Assembly (NCBI GenBank): GCA_029983595.1
Contig: JASBZD010000018.1
Coordinates: forward strand, 1-14,970
Direction: 5' to 3'
Source of the DNA: Peptoniphilaceae bacterium
GTDB taxonomy: Bacteria > Bacillota > Clostridia > Tissierellales > Peptoniphilaceae
Length of the DNA: 14,970 nucleotides
Position numbers and translations under genes: made by a program. The notes under the pieces were generated by a model that was not told the DNA's origin, did not search any database, and saw only the letters and a program-made list of their open reading frames with translations. Positions 1-6,909 of the stretch are shown here, in pieces (the stretch's first letter is position 1; each line of letters begins with the position of its first letter).

Positions 1-1
1 T

Positions 2-241
2 AAGAGATATGAACAAGGGATGATTGAGGCGGCGGAGTATTTTAATGTGGAAAGACAGATTTTTTCTAATAAAGAAATAGAGACTGTAGAGGATAAATTT
101 AATAAATCTGAGTTTGTTAAAAAGACTATAGGTGTTTATTCGGTAGCTGAGCCGTCAGCTTATCTTTTATGTAAAAATATAATATTAGAAAGAGTAAAAG
201 AAAATGGGATTACTCTAGCGATTTCAGTGAAGGAGAATTAA
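2..241 (+). CDS. cbiG: Cobalt-precorrin-5A hydrolase CbiG, C-terminal part (5' end outside window)
   Basis: CbiG opens the delta-lactone of cobalt-precorrin-5A and releases acetaldehyde in the anaerobic cobalamin pathway. Only the last 79 residues are in the window: the frame is open from base 2 and no start is expected here, since the family is usually well over 300 residues. The visible part matches the C-terminal CbiG domain. It has an 'EAAEYFNV' stretch followed by a segment naming the 'SEFVKKTIGVYSVAEPSA' region, which corresponds to the conserved block after the helix, and it ends in the strand 'ITLAISVKEN', as in CbiG. The Met at position 20 is internal. The stop shares one base with the cobJ start (TAATG), so the two are probably translationally coupled. 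Its presence argues for the cobalt-early (anaerobic) pathway. Family call is confident; the missing N-terminal half cannot be assessed. Confidence 0.85.
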   Translation, partial: KRYEQGMIEAAEYFNVERQIFSNKEIETVEDKFNKSEFVKKTIGVYSVAEPSAYLLCKNIILERVKENGITLAISVKEN

Positions 242-972
242 TGAAAAAACTATATGTGATTGGTATTGGACCAGGTGGCGAGGGAAGGATGACTTTTGAA
301 GCTATAAAAGCTTTAGAAGAATCTGACGTGATAGTAGGTTATACGCCATATCTTGAATATGTAAAAAAATTTATAGAAGGAAAAGAGACTTTTGATTCTG
401 GAATGAGAAAAGAGATTGAAAGGTGTGAAAAAGCTATTGAATTTTCAGAATCTGGAAAAACTACATCTATTATCTCAACTGGTGATGCTGGGCTATATGC
501 TATGGCTGGCCCTATTTTGGAATTAGTTAAAGAAAAGGGCTCTGATATAGAAGTAGAAGTGGTGCCTGGGGTTACTAGCGTATTTTCTGCTGCAGCAGAG
601 CTTGGTGCTCCTATTATGCACGATCTAGCGATTATATCTTTATCTGATCTACTTACTCCTTGGGATCTTATTTTAAAGAGAGTAAAATTAGCAGCTGAAG
701 GCGATTTTATTATTGGTCTATATAACCCGCGTTCTAAAGGTCGTCCAGAGAATCTAGATAAGGCTTTAGAAGTAATTTTAAAATATAAATCTCCCGACAC
801 ACCAGTAGGAGTAGTAAAAAACTCAGGTAGAGAAGGAAATGAAAAATGGATTACTACTTTAGGTAAGTTAGAAACTGAAGAAATCGATATGATGACAGTT
901 TTAATTATTGGAAATAAAAGCACTTTTATATTTGATGAAAAAATGGTAACTCCTAGGGGTTATAATATATGA
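241..972 (+). CDS. cobJ: (Cobalt-)precorrin-3B C17-methyltransferase, CobJ/CbiH
   Basis: SAM-dependent methyltransferase that methylates C17 and contracts the ring of (cobalt-)precorrin-3 in corrin synthesis; cytoplasmic. The 243-residue protein has the usual length for a stand-alone CobJ/CbiH. Visible motifs of the tetrapyrrole methylase fold are the N-terminal loop 'VIGIGPGG' (about 6-13), 'STGDAGLYAMAGP' (79-91), 'VEVVPGVTS' (105-113), 'IIGLYNPRSKGRP' (157-169) and 'VGVVKNSGREGNE' (189-201). The end 'TPRGY' (237-241) is typical of CobJ and separates it from CobI, CobM and CobF-type methylases. It sits between cbiG and cobK, overlapping cbiG by 1 nt and cobK by 4 nt (ATGA). With CbiG upstream, the natural substrate is most likely the cobalt-containing intermediate, in which case the name cbiH applies equally. 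Confidence 0.93.
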   Translation: MKKLYVIGIGPGGEGRMTFEAIKALEESDVIVGYTPYLEYVKKFIEGKETFDSGMRKEIERCEKAIEFSESGKTTSIISTGDAGLYAMAGPILELVKEKGSDIEVEVVPGVTSVFSAAAELGAPIMHDLAIISLSDLLTPWDLILKRVKLAAEGDFIIGLYNPRSKGRPENLDKALEVILKYKSPDTPVGVVKNSGREGNEKWITTLGKLETEEIDMMTVLIIGNKSTFIFDEKMVTPRGYNI

Positions 973-1694
973 TCTGGGTCGTGGGAGGAACAAGTGAATC
1001 CCGTTTAGTAGCTGAAGTTTTAGAAAATCATGATTATATTATTACTTATGCTACAAAAGATGGGCTGGAGTTTTCTGATTCTCACGCTACTTTAAAAGAA
1101 ACTAGCTCATTTGAGTTTGCTAAAGACAATGAGTTTGACCTTATAATAGACGTTACGCACCCTTTTGCAAAAAATATTACTAGCCACGTAAAAGATGCTT
1201 CAAATAGGCTAAATATTCCCTATCTTAGATATGAAAGAGAAGTTACGGAATTTCCTGAAGAGGTATTAGAGCTTTCGTCATTTGAAGAATGTTATGAGTA
1301 TCTAAAAACTATAGATGGGACTGTATTTTTTACAACTGGTTCAAATAATGTAGCTGATTTTGAAAAAGTTAGGGGCAATAATCGTTTCGTTTATAGAATT
1401 CTACCTTCAGTTGATTCTTTAAAAAAAGTTAGAGAAACTAAAGTAGAGATGAAAGATATTGTGGCAATGCTTGGTCCTTTTAATGAAGAGGTAAATATGG
1501 CGCTATTTAGAGCATTTAATGCTTCATATCTTGTGACAAAGGATTCTGGAAAAGCTGGCGGGACAGATGAAAAAATCACTGCTGCTTTAAAACTTGGGAT
1601 TAAACCGATAGTTATTGCAAGAAGTGAAGAGGGTACTTCTAGTTTTGAGGAGTTTATTCTAAAGATTAAAGAAGAATTAGAAGAGATAAATTAG
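969..1694 (+). CDS. cobK: (Cobalt-)precorrin-6A reductase, CobK/CbiJ
   Basis: Reduces the macrocycle of (cobalt-)precorrin-6A with a nicotinamide cofactor, a mid-pathway step of corrin synthesis. The 241-residue protein has family-typical length. Its N-terminus 'IWVVGGTSESR' (2-12) is the nucleotide-binding loop seen in CobK/CbiJ. 'DLIIDVTHPFA' (57-67) is the family's most recognisable motif, and 'FFTTGSNN' plus 'YRILPS' mark the second half-domain. The start overlaps the cobJ stop by 4 nt. Fifty bases separate it from hemA with no clear promoter or terminator, so hemA is probably read from the same transcript. No missing key motif was noticed. Confidence 0.9.
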   Translation: MIWVVGGTSESRLVAEVLENHDYIITYATKDGLEFSDSHATLKETSSFEFAKDNEFDLIIDVTHPFAKNITSHVKDASNRLNIPYLRYEREVTEFPEEVLELSSFEECYEYLKTIDGTVFFTTGSNNVADFEKVRGNNRFVYRILPSVDSLKKVRETKVEMKDIVAMLGPFNEEVNMALFRAFNASYLVTKDSGKAGGTDEKITAALKLGIKPIVIARSEEGTSSFEEFILKIKEELEEIN

Positions 1695-1731
1695 TTTAAT
1701 AAAAATATAAGCTGAATTTTAAAAAGAAAAT

Positions 1732-1738
1732 GGAGGTG
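1732..1738 (+). promoter_or_regulatory. Ribosome binding site that fixes a TTG start for hemA
   Basis: GGAGGTG lies 6 nt before TTG at 1745. An in-frame ATG at 1730 overlaps this Shine-Dalgarno sequence itself and has no site upstream, so it is unlikely to be the start. The TTG start also gives the N-terminus expected for glutamyl-tRNA reductase. Confidence 0.8.
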
Positions 1739-1744
1739 TTTCAA

Positions 1745-2980
1745 TTGGAAATAGGTGTTGTGGGGATTAATCACAAATCAGCGCCAATTGAAATTAGAGA
1801 AAAATTTAATTTTAGTGAAAGTGATAGGGTTGAGGCTTCATCGATTTTACAAGAAAAAATAAATGAGATAATTATTCTATCTACTTGCAACCGAAGTGAG
1901 ATTTATTATGCTTGTACATGCGATGATGCAGATTCTATTATTGTAAACTTTTATCGGGAATATTTTAACACTCCTAATGTAGAAGATTATATTTTTATTA
2001 AAAAAGGAGAGGAATGTGCTTCTCATCTATTTAAGGTAGCTGGTGGGCTAGATTCTATAGTTATAGGTGAGGATCAGATTTTAAATCAGTTAAAAGATGC
2101 TTTACATCTGGCTTTAGATTTAAAATTTTCTCGAAAAGTTTTAAATAGACTTTTTATGTCTGCCCAATCTACTGGGAAGAAAATTCGCTCAAAAGCTAGA
2201 ATTTCTTCTATTCCTCTATCTACTAGCTATATCGGTGTTTCGATGCTTCGAGATATTATGGGGACTTTTAAGGATAAAAATATCTTAATCGTGGGAGCAG
2301 GCGAGATTAGTGAACTTGCGTTAAAATATTTATATGATTCTGACGCCAGTGAAATCTATATTTCTAATCGATCTGATGGAAAACTTGAGGAGATTTTTAA
2401 AAATTATCCAAAACTTAAAAAGTTAGAATATAAAGATAGATATAAAAAGCTTTCTGAAATTGATGTTTTAATTTCTGCTACAGCAGCACCACATACAGTT
2501 TTTACACTAGATAATATGCCGAAATTAGAACATGATTTATATATTCTAGATTTAGCTTTGCCAAGAGATATTGAGTCGGATATTAAAAATCTAGATAATA
2601 TTCATCTTTTAGATCTTGATGATCTTTCATTTATCTCTAAAGAAAATGAGAAAAAGCGTTTTGATAGAGTGGATAAAGCTATGGAAATAGTAGAAGAAGA
2701 AAAGGATAACTTTTTTAAGTGGTATGATGTATTAGATGTCGATCCTTATATTGGTTCTCTGCACCAAAAAACTGAGGAGATAAAATCGGATTCTTTAAAA
2801 TTTATAAATAGAAAGTTAGATCTAGATTCTCGTGAAGAAAAGTTGATTGAAAAAATGCTCTCTTATGCTCTAAATCGCCTAACTCATGAGACTATAGAAA
2901 CTCTAAAGGCTAAGGAATATGAAAATGAGAGCGAAGAATATAAGGAAGTAATTGCTGATATATTTAATTTAGGTGTATAG
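1745..2980 (+). CDS. hemA: Glutamyl-tRNA reductase
   Basis: NADPH-dependent reduction of glutamyl-tRNA(Glu) to glutamate-1-semialdehyde, the first committed step of the C5 route to tetrapyrroles. Starting at TTG 1745 gives 411 residues and an N-terminus 'MEIGVVGINHKSAPIEIRE' that lines up with the family. The catalytic cysteine is Cys48 in 'LSTCNRSE' (45-52). The strongly conserved block 'GLDSIVIGEDQIL' is at 101-113. The NADPH domain begins at 'ILIVGAGEISELA' (180-192), with 'ISNRS' (206-210) and 'DVLISATAAPH' further on. The C-terminal helical dimerisation domain follows from about 330. The sirohydrochlorin-branch dehydrogenase starts directly after the stop. Within this operon it supplies precursor for corrinoids. 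Sure of function; the start is inferred from the ribosome binding site. Confidence 0.95.
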   Translation: MEIGVVGINHKSAPIEIREKFNFSESDRVEASSILQEKINEIIILSTCNRSEIYYACTCDDADSIIVNFYREYFNTPNVEDYIFIKKGEECASHLFKVAGGLDSIVIGEDQILNQLKDALHLALDLKFSRKVLNRLFMSAQSTGKKIRSKARISSIPLSTSYIGVSMLRDIMGTFKDKNILIVGAGEISELALKYLYDSDASEIYISNRSDGKLEEIFKNYPKLKKLEYKDRYKKLSEIDVLISATAAPHTVFTLDNMPKLEHDLYILDLALPRDIESDIKNLDNIHLLDLDDLSFISKENEKKRFDRVDKAMEIVEEEKDNFFKWYDVLDVDPYIGSLHQKTEEIKSDSLKFINRKLDLDSREEKLIEKMLSYALNRLTHETIETLKAKEYENESEEYKEVIADIFNLGV

Positions 2981-3568
2981 ATGTATTTTCCGATAATGAT
3001 CGAGTTAGAAAATAGAAAAGTTGCCATTATAGGCGGTGGGAAAGTAGCGTATCGAAAGGCTTTAAAATTTTTAGAATTTAATGGTGATATTACTATTATT
3101 AGTCCTGAAATAATCGATGAGTTTAAAGATTTAGATATAAAAATAATTTATGAAGATTATAAAAAAGAGTATATAGATGGATTTGATTTAGTTATAGCAG
3201 CTACTAATAATAAAAGACTAAATCTAGAGATTTCTAGAAACTGTGAAGATAAAAAGATTTTATTTAATAACTCTGATTCTATTAGGTCAGATTTTGTGTT
3301 GCCCTCAAATATAAATAGCGAGGGTCTTATTGTTTCTACTTCTACTAATGGGAGATTTCCAACTCTATCAAAAATGGTAAGAGAAGATTTTGAAGAAAAA
3401 TATAAAAAATATGATGACGAGTTTTTAGATAATTTAGAAGTTCTTAGAAAAATAGTTTTAGAAAAAGATAGAGAAAATAGCAAAAAAATATTTAAAAATG
3501 CGTTAGAATTAGATAATGAAAAGCTTTTAGATTTAATAAATTCGTATGGAGAAATAAATGAAGATTAA
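2981..3568 (+). CDS. Precorrin-2 dehydrogenase (SirC/Met8-type, dehydrogenase only)
   Basis: Oxidises precorrin-2 to sirohydrochlorin with NAD+, which then takes cobalt for cobalamin or iron for siroheme. The 195-residue protein begins 'MYFPIMIELENRKVAIIGG', the usual start of this family. It carries the Rossmann loop 'GGGKVAYRKA' (18-27), the 'AATNN' segment (73-77), and 'FNNSDSIRSDFVLPS' (95-109), which corresponds to the family's 'NVADDPELCDFxxPA'. Asp99 is at the place of the catalytic aspartate. 'VSTSTNGRFPTLSKMVR' (118-134) is the dimerisation-domain motif. Length and lack of an added domain indicate a SirC-like dehydrogenase rather than full CysG; a dedicated chelatase is not seen in the window. 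ATG directly follows the hemA stop, and the 3' end overlaps the next gene by 11 nt. Confidence 0.88.
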   Translation: MYFPIMIELENRKVAIIGGGKVAYRKALKFLEFNGDITIISPEIIDEFKDLDIKIIYEDYKKEYIDGFDLVIAATNNKRLNLEISRNCEDKKILFNNSDSIRSDFVLPSNINSEGLIVSTSTNGRFPTLSKMVREDFEEKYKKYDDEFLDNLEVLRKIVLEKDRENSKKIFKNALELDNEKLLDLINSYGEINED

Positions 3569-5936
3569 AATTGGTTCACGCGGTAGCAACCTTGCGATGA
3601 CACAGACAAATTACATAAAAGATATGATTTTAGAAAAATTTCCAGATCTAGAGATTGAAATAGTTAAAATCACTACGACTGGGGATAGAATATGGAATAA
3701 AACTATTCAAGAAATTGGCGGAAAAGAGATTTTTGTAAAGGAAATAGAAAAGGCTCTATTAAATGGCGAAATCGATATGGCAGTTCACTCAATGAAAGAT
3801 ATGCCGGGAGACCTTCCGCGAGGATTATGTTTAGGGTTTGTTCCAAAAAGAGAAGATCCACGCGATGTGCTAGTTATGGATGAAAAATCTTTAGAAGAAA
3901 TTAGAAATATCGGAACAGGAAGCCTAAGACGCAAACTACAAGTAAAAGAAATATTTAAAAAATCTCGAGTTCTCGGAGTTCGCGGAAATGTAGAAACTCG
4001 TATGAACCTTGTAGATAATGAAAAAATCGATGGAGTAGTTTTAGCTAAAGCGGGACTTAATAGACTAGGACTAGAGCCAAAGAATACTTATACTTTTTCA
4101 GTTGAAGAAATGCTTCCTTCTCCGACTCAGGGGATTTTAGCTATTGAATTTAATGAATCTAATAGAGAATTAATTGAAATGCTAGAAGTCCTAACAGATA
4201 GAGAAACTAAGATTCAGGCTCATTATGAAAGAGAATATCTAAAAGCTGTAGGCGGATCATGTAGCGTTCCTGTTGGTGCATATTGCGAAGTAGATGGGGA
4301 TAATATTAAACTTACTGGCATGCTAGGCGATAAAAAGGGAACTTATTATGTAAAAGATTCTATTTTAGGAAAAGTAGGAGATGATTTAAGTTATACCTTA
4401 GCTGAAAATCTTAAAGAAAAGCTTAAAACCACAAAACCTAATGGACGTGTATATCTTGTAGGAGCTGGGCCAGGTGATGAAGGTTTAATTACTGTTAAGG
4501 GATTAGAGTGTATTAAAAAAGCTGATGTGGTAGTTTATGACAGATTATCTAGCCCTAATCTATTATCAGAAGCTAAAAATAATGCTAAATTTATTTTTGT
4601 AGGGAAAGAACCTAATAACCATGCTAAGACCCAAGATGAAATAAATGAGATTTTATATCAAGAAGCTCTCTCTGGAAATATTGTAACTCGTCTAAAAGGT
4701 GGGGATCCTTACGTATTTGGTCGTGGCGGTGAAGAAGGAGAGTATCTATATGATAGAGGTATAGAGTTTGAGGTAGTGCCGGGAATTAGCTCATCTATTG
4801 GAGGGCTAGCTTATGGTGGAATTCCTATTACTCAAAGGAATGTCGCTACTTCTTTTCATGTAATAACTGGTCATACTAGAGATGATGAAGAGCTAGATTA
4901 TGACACTTTTGCAAAGCTAGAGGGTACTTTAGTCTTCTTAATGGGAGTAAAAAATCTAGAAAAAATCGCAAGTGGACTAGTTAATTCTGGAAAATCCAAA
5001 GACACTCCAGTAGCGCTCGTTCATTGGGCTACTACTAGTAAACAACGCGTTGTTACTGGAACTTTAGAAAATATAGTTCAGGTAGTAAAGCGAGAAAAAA
5101 TAACTAACCCTAGCTTAATCGTAATTGGCGAAGTCGTAAATATGAGAGAAAGCCTAGATTTTACGAAGAATATGCCGCTGTTTGGGAAAAATATTGTAAT
5201 AACTAGAGAAGCAAAACGTGCCAAAGAGACGATTTCTAAATTTAGAGATCTTGGAGCTAATGTAATCTCTTTACCAATGATAAAGACTGAGTTTATTGAT
5301 TCAGAAGAATTAGATTATGCGATAAATAATATTAAAGAGTTTGAGTATATATTTTTTACTAGTGTAAATGGTGTAAATTTCTTTTTTGACAAATTTTTAG
5401 AAAAATCTGATATAAGAAATCTAAATAATATTAAATTTATTGCAATAGGTTCAAAAACTTATAATGCTCTTAAAAGATATGGTATAAAATCAGACTTAAT
5501 GCCTGAAAAATTTGAAGGTATGGAAGCTGTAAAAGTAATAGAAGAAAATATAAAGCATGGCACAAAAATACTAGTCCCTCGTGCAAAATTAGGGCGTAAT
5601 GAGATTGTAGATAGCTTAAAAGAAAATTATGATATAAAAGAAGTTAAAATATATGATACTATTTCAGCATTAGATGACTCAAAAGTTATTTATGAAACTC
5701 TCTCTGATTTAGAAGAATATTATCTGGTATTTACATCCAGTTCGACTTTTACCAACTTTAAAAATATAGCTGGTGATGAGTTTTTTAAAGACAATGATAG
5801 TGCTAAAATTATATCTATTGGACCAATTACGACTAAGACGATAAATGATGAAGGTTTTAGTGTCTATAAAGAAGCTAGAGAATATACGATTGATGGAATA
5901 ATTGAAATTTTAAAGGAGGAAAACATTGGATTTTAG
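3558..5936 (+). CDS. hemC-cobA-hemD: Trifunctional HemC-CobA-HemD fusion: porphobilinogen deaminase / uroporphyrinogen-III C-methyltransferase / uroporphyrinogen-III synthase
   Basis: One uninterrupted 792-residue frame holds three enzymes in series. Residues 1-290 are HemC, which joins four porphobilinogens into hydroxymethylbilane: 'IGSRGSNLA' (5-13), 'AVHSMKDMP' (75-83), 'GTGSLRR' (119-125), and the dipyrromethane cofactor cysteine, Cys235, in 'GGSCSVPVGAY'. Residues 296-535 are CobA/SUMT, the SAM-dependent C2 and C7 methylase giving precorrin-2: 'VYLVGAGPGD' (298-307), 'RLKGGDPYVFGRGGEE' (378-393), 'EVVPGISS' (405-412) and 'IPITQR' (422-427). Residues 540-792 are HemD, a low-identity family: 'NIVITREAKRA' (545-555), 'IFFTSVNGV' (598-606), 'FIAIGSKT' (627-634) and 'VFTSSSTF' (724-731). 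In pathway order it would convert porphobilinogen to uroporphyrinogen III and then precorrin-2; CobA lies between the two ring-making domains. Overlaps of 11 nt at both ends suggest translational coupling. Confidence 0.95.
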   Translation: MKIKIGSRGSNLAMTQTNYIKDMILEKFPDLEIEIVKITTTGDRIWNKTIQEIGGKEIFVKEIEKALLNGEIDMAVHSMKDMPGDLPRGLCLGFVPKREDPRDVLVMDEKSLEEIRNIGTGSLRRKLQVKEIFKKSRVLGVRGNVETRMNLVDNEKIDGVVLAKAGLNRLGLEPKNTYTFSVEEMLPSPTQGILAIEFNESNRELIEMLEVLTDRETKIQAHYEREYLKAVGGSCSVPVGAYCEVDGDNIKLTGMLGDKKGTYYVKDSILGKVGDDLSYTLAENLKEKLKTTKPNGRVYLVGAGPGDEGLITVKGLECIKKADVVVYDRLSSPNLLSEAKNNAKFIFVGKEPNNHAKTQDEINEILYQEALSGNIVTRLKGGDPYVFGRGGEEGEYLYDRGIEFEVVPGISSSIGGLAYGGIPITQRNVATSFHVITGHTRDDEELDYDTFAKLEGTLVFLMGVKNLEKIASGLVNSGKSKDTPVALVHWATTSKQRVVTGTLENIVQVVKREKITNPSLIVIGEVVNMRESLDFTKNMPLFGKNIVITREAKRAKETISKFRDLGANVISLPMIKTEFIDSEELDYAINNIKEFEYIFFTSVNGVNFFFDKFLEKSDIRNLNNIKFIAIGSKTYNALKRYGIKSDLMPEKFEGMEAVKVIEENIKHGTKILVPRAKLGRNEIVDSLKENYDIKEVKIYDTISALDDSKVIYETLSDLEEYYLVFTSSSTFTNFKNIAGDEFFKDNDSAKIISIGPITTKTINDEGFSVYKEAREYTIDGIIEILKEENIGF
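5912..5920 (+). promoter_or_regulatory. Strong ribosome binding site deciding a TTG start for hemB
   Basis: AAAGGAGGA, inside the end of the hemC-cobA-hemD frame, lies 5 nt before TTG at 5926. No in-frame ATG is nearby, so TTG is the natural start for HemB. Confidence 0.8.
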
Positions 5937-6909
5937 ACGTGGTAGAAGACTTAGAAAAAATAAGCTTATAAGAGATATGGTTAGTGAGACTTCTTTAAGT
6001 TTGTCTGACTTTATATATCCACTTTTTGTAGTAGAGGGCGAGAACATTAAAGAAGAAATCTCATCAATGAAAGATCAATATCGTTTCTCAGTTGATGAAG
6101 TGGTAAAAGAATGTAGAGAACTATATGATCTAGGTATTAAATCTATCATTTTATTTGGAATTCCTGATAAAAAAGACGCTCATGGAACTGGAGCATATGC
6201 TGAAGATGGGATAGTTCAAAAAGCTATACGCGCTATAAAAAAAGAAGTGCCAGAGATATATATTATTGCAGATTTATGTATGTGCGAATATACAGACCAT
6301 GGACACTGCGGTATTTTAGATGATTGTGGTCACGTTATAAATGATGTCACTTTAGAATATTTAGGTCTAATCGCTGTAAGTCAGGCTAAAGCAGGAGCTG
6401 ATATGATTGCCCCATCTGATATGATGGATGGACGTATAGAGTTTATTCGTGATGCTTTAGATTTAGCTGGATATGAAGATTTACCAATTATGGCATATTC
6501 TGCAAAATATGCGTCTAACTATTATGGACCTTTCAGAGATGCAGCTGACTCTGCTCCATCTTTTGGAGATAGAAAATCTTACCAAATGGATTATAGAAAT
6601 TCAGATGAGGCAGTTCTAGAAATGGAAGCGGATATACTTGAGGGTGCTGATATAATTATGGTAAAACCAGCATTAGCCTATCTAGATATTATTAGACGAG
6701 CAAAAGATAACTTTGATTATCCAATTTGCACCTATAATGTATCTGGAGAGTATTCAATGATTAAAAACGCGATAGAAGAGGGATTAGTAAACGAATCAAT
6801 AATTGAAGAAACTTTAATATCAATGAAGCGAGCTGGCTCAAAACTTATAATTACTTATTTTGCTAAAGAACTCGCTCTAAAATGGAAAGAGGAAAATAAT
6901 GGAATTTAA
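5926..6909 (+). CDS. hemB: Porphobilinogen synthase (5-aminolevulinate dehydratase)
   Basis: Condenses two 5-aminolevulinates to porphobilinogen. The protein is 327 residues, normal for the family. The two Schiff-base lysines are visible: Lys194 in 'AYSAKYAS' (190-197) and Lys247 in 'IIMVKPAL' (243-250). The zinc site is the three-cysteine bacterial type: Cys118, Cys120 and Cys128 in 'DLCMCEYTDHGHCG' (116-129), rather than the magnesium/aspartate type. 'PSDMMDGR' (163-170) is the family signature. The start is TTG with a strong Shine-Dalgarno site 5 nt upstream. It overlaps the previous stop by 11 nt, and its own end overlaps hemL by 11 nt. It supplies porphobilinogen to the HemC domain encoded just upstream. 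Confidence 0.97.
   Translation: MDFRRGRRLRKNKLIRDMVSETSLSLSDFIYPLFVVEGENIKEEISSMKDQYRFSVDEVVKECRELYDLGIKSIILFGIPDKKDAHGTGAYAEDGIVQKAIRAIKKEVPEIYIIADLCMCEYTDHGHCGILDDCGHVINDVTLEYLGLIAVSQAKAGADMIAPSDMMDGRIEFIRDALDLAGYEDLPIMAYSAKYASNYYGPFRDAADSAPSFGDRKSYQMDYRNSDEAVLEMEADILEGADIIMVKPALAYLDIIRRAKDNFDYPICTYNVSGEYSMIKNAIEEGLVNESIIEETLISMKRAGSKLIITYFAKELALKWKEENNGI

Noticed and set aside
339..923. Long open frame on the minus strand inside cobJ
   Set aside because: It lies wholly opposite a well-supported methyltransferase gene, has no ribosome site or recognisable protein motif, and is a codon-bias shadow.
1730..1744. ATG start for hemA
   Set aside because: The ATG lies on the Shine-Dalgarno sequence itself and adds five residues not expected in the family; TTG 1745 fits better.
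1695..1744. Promoter between cobK and hemA
   Set aside because: A TATAAG is present at 1706-1711, but there is no matching -35 box and no terminator after cobK; one operon is simpler.
3157..3483. Minus-strand open frame inside the precorrin-2 dehydrogenase gene
   Set aside because: Low-complexity, Ser/Leu/Phe-rich translation opposite a clear gene; no independent signal.
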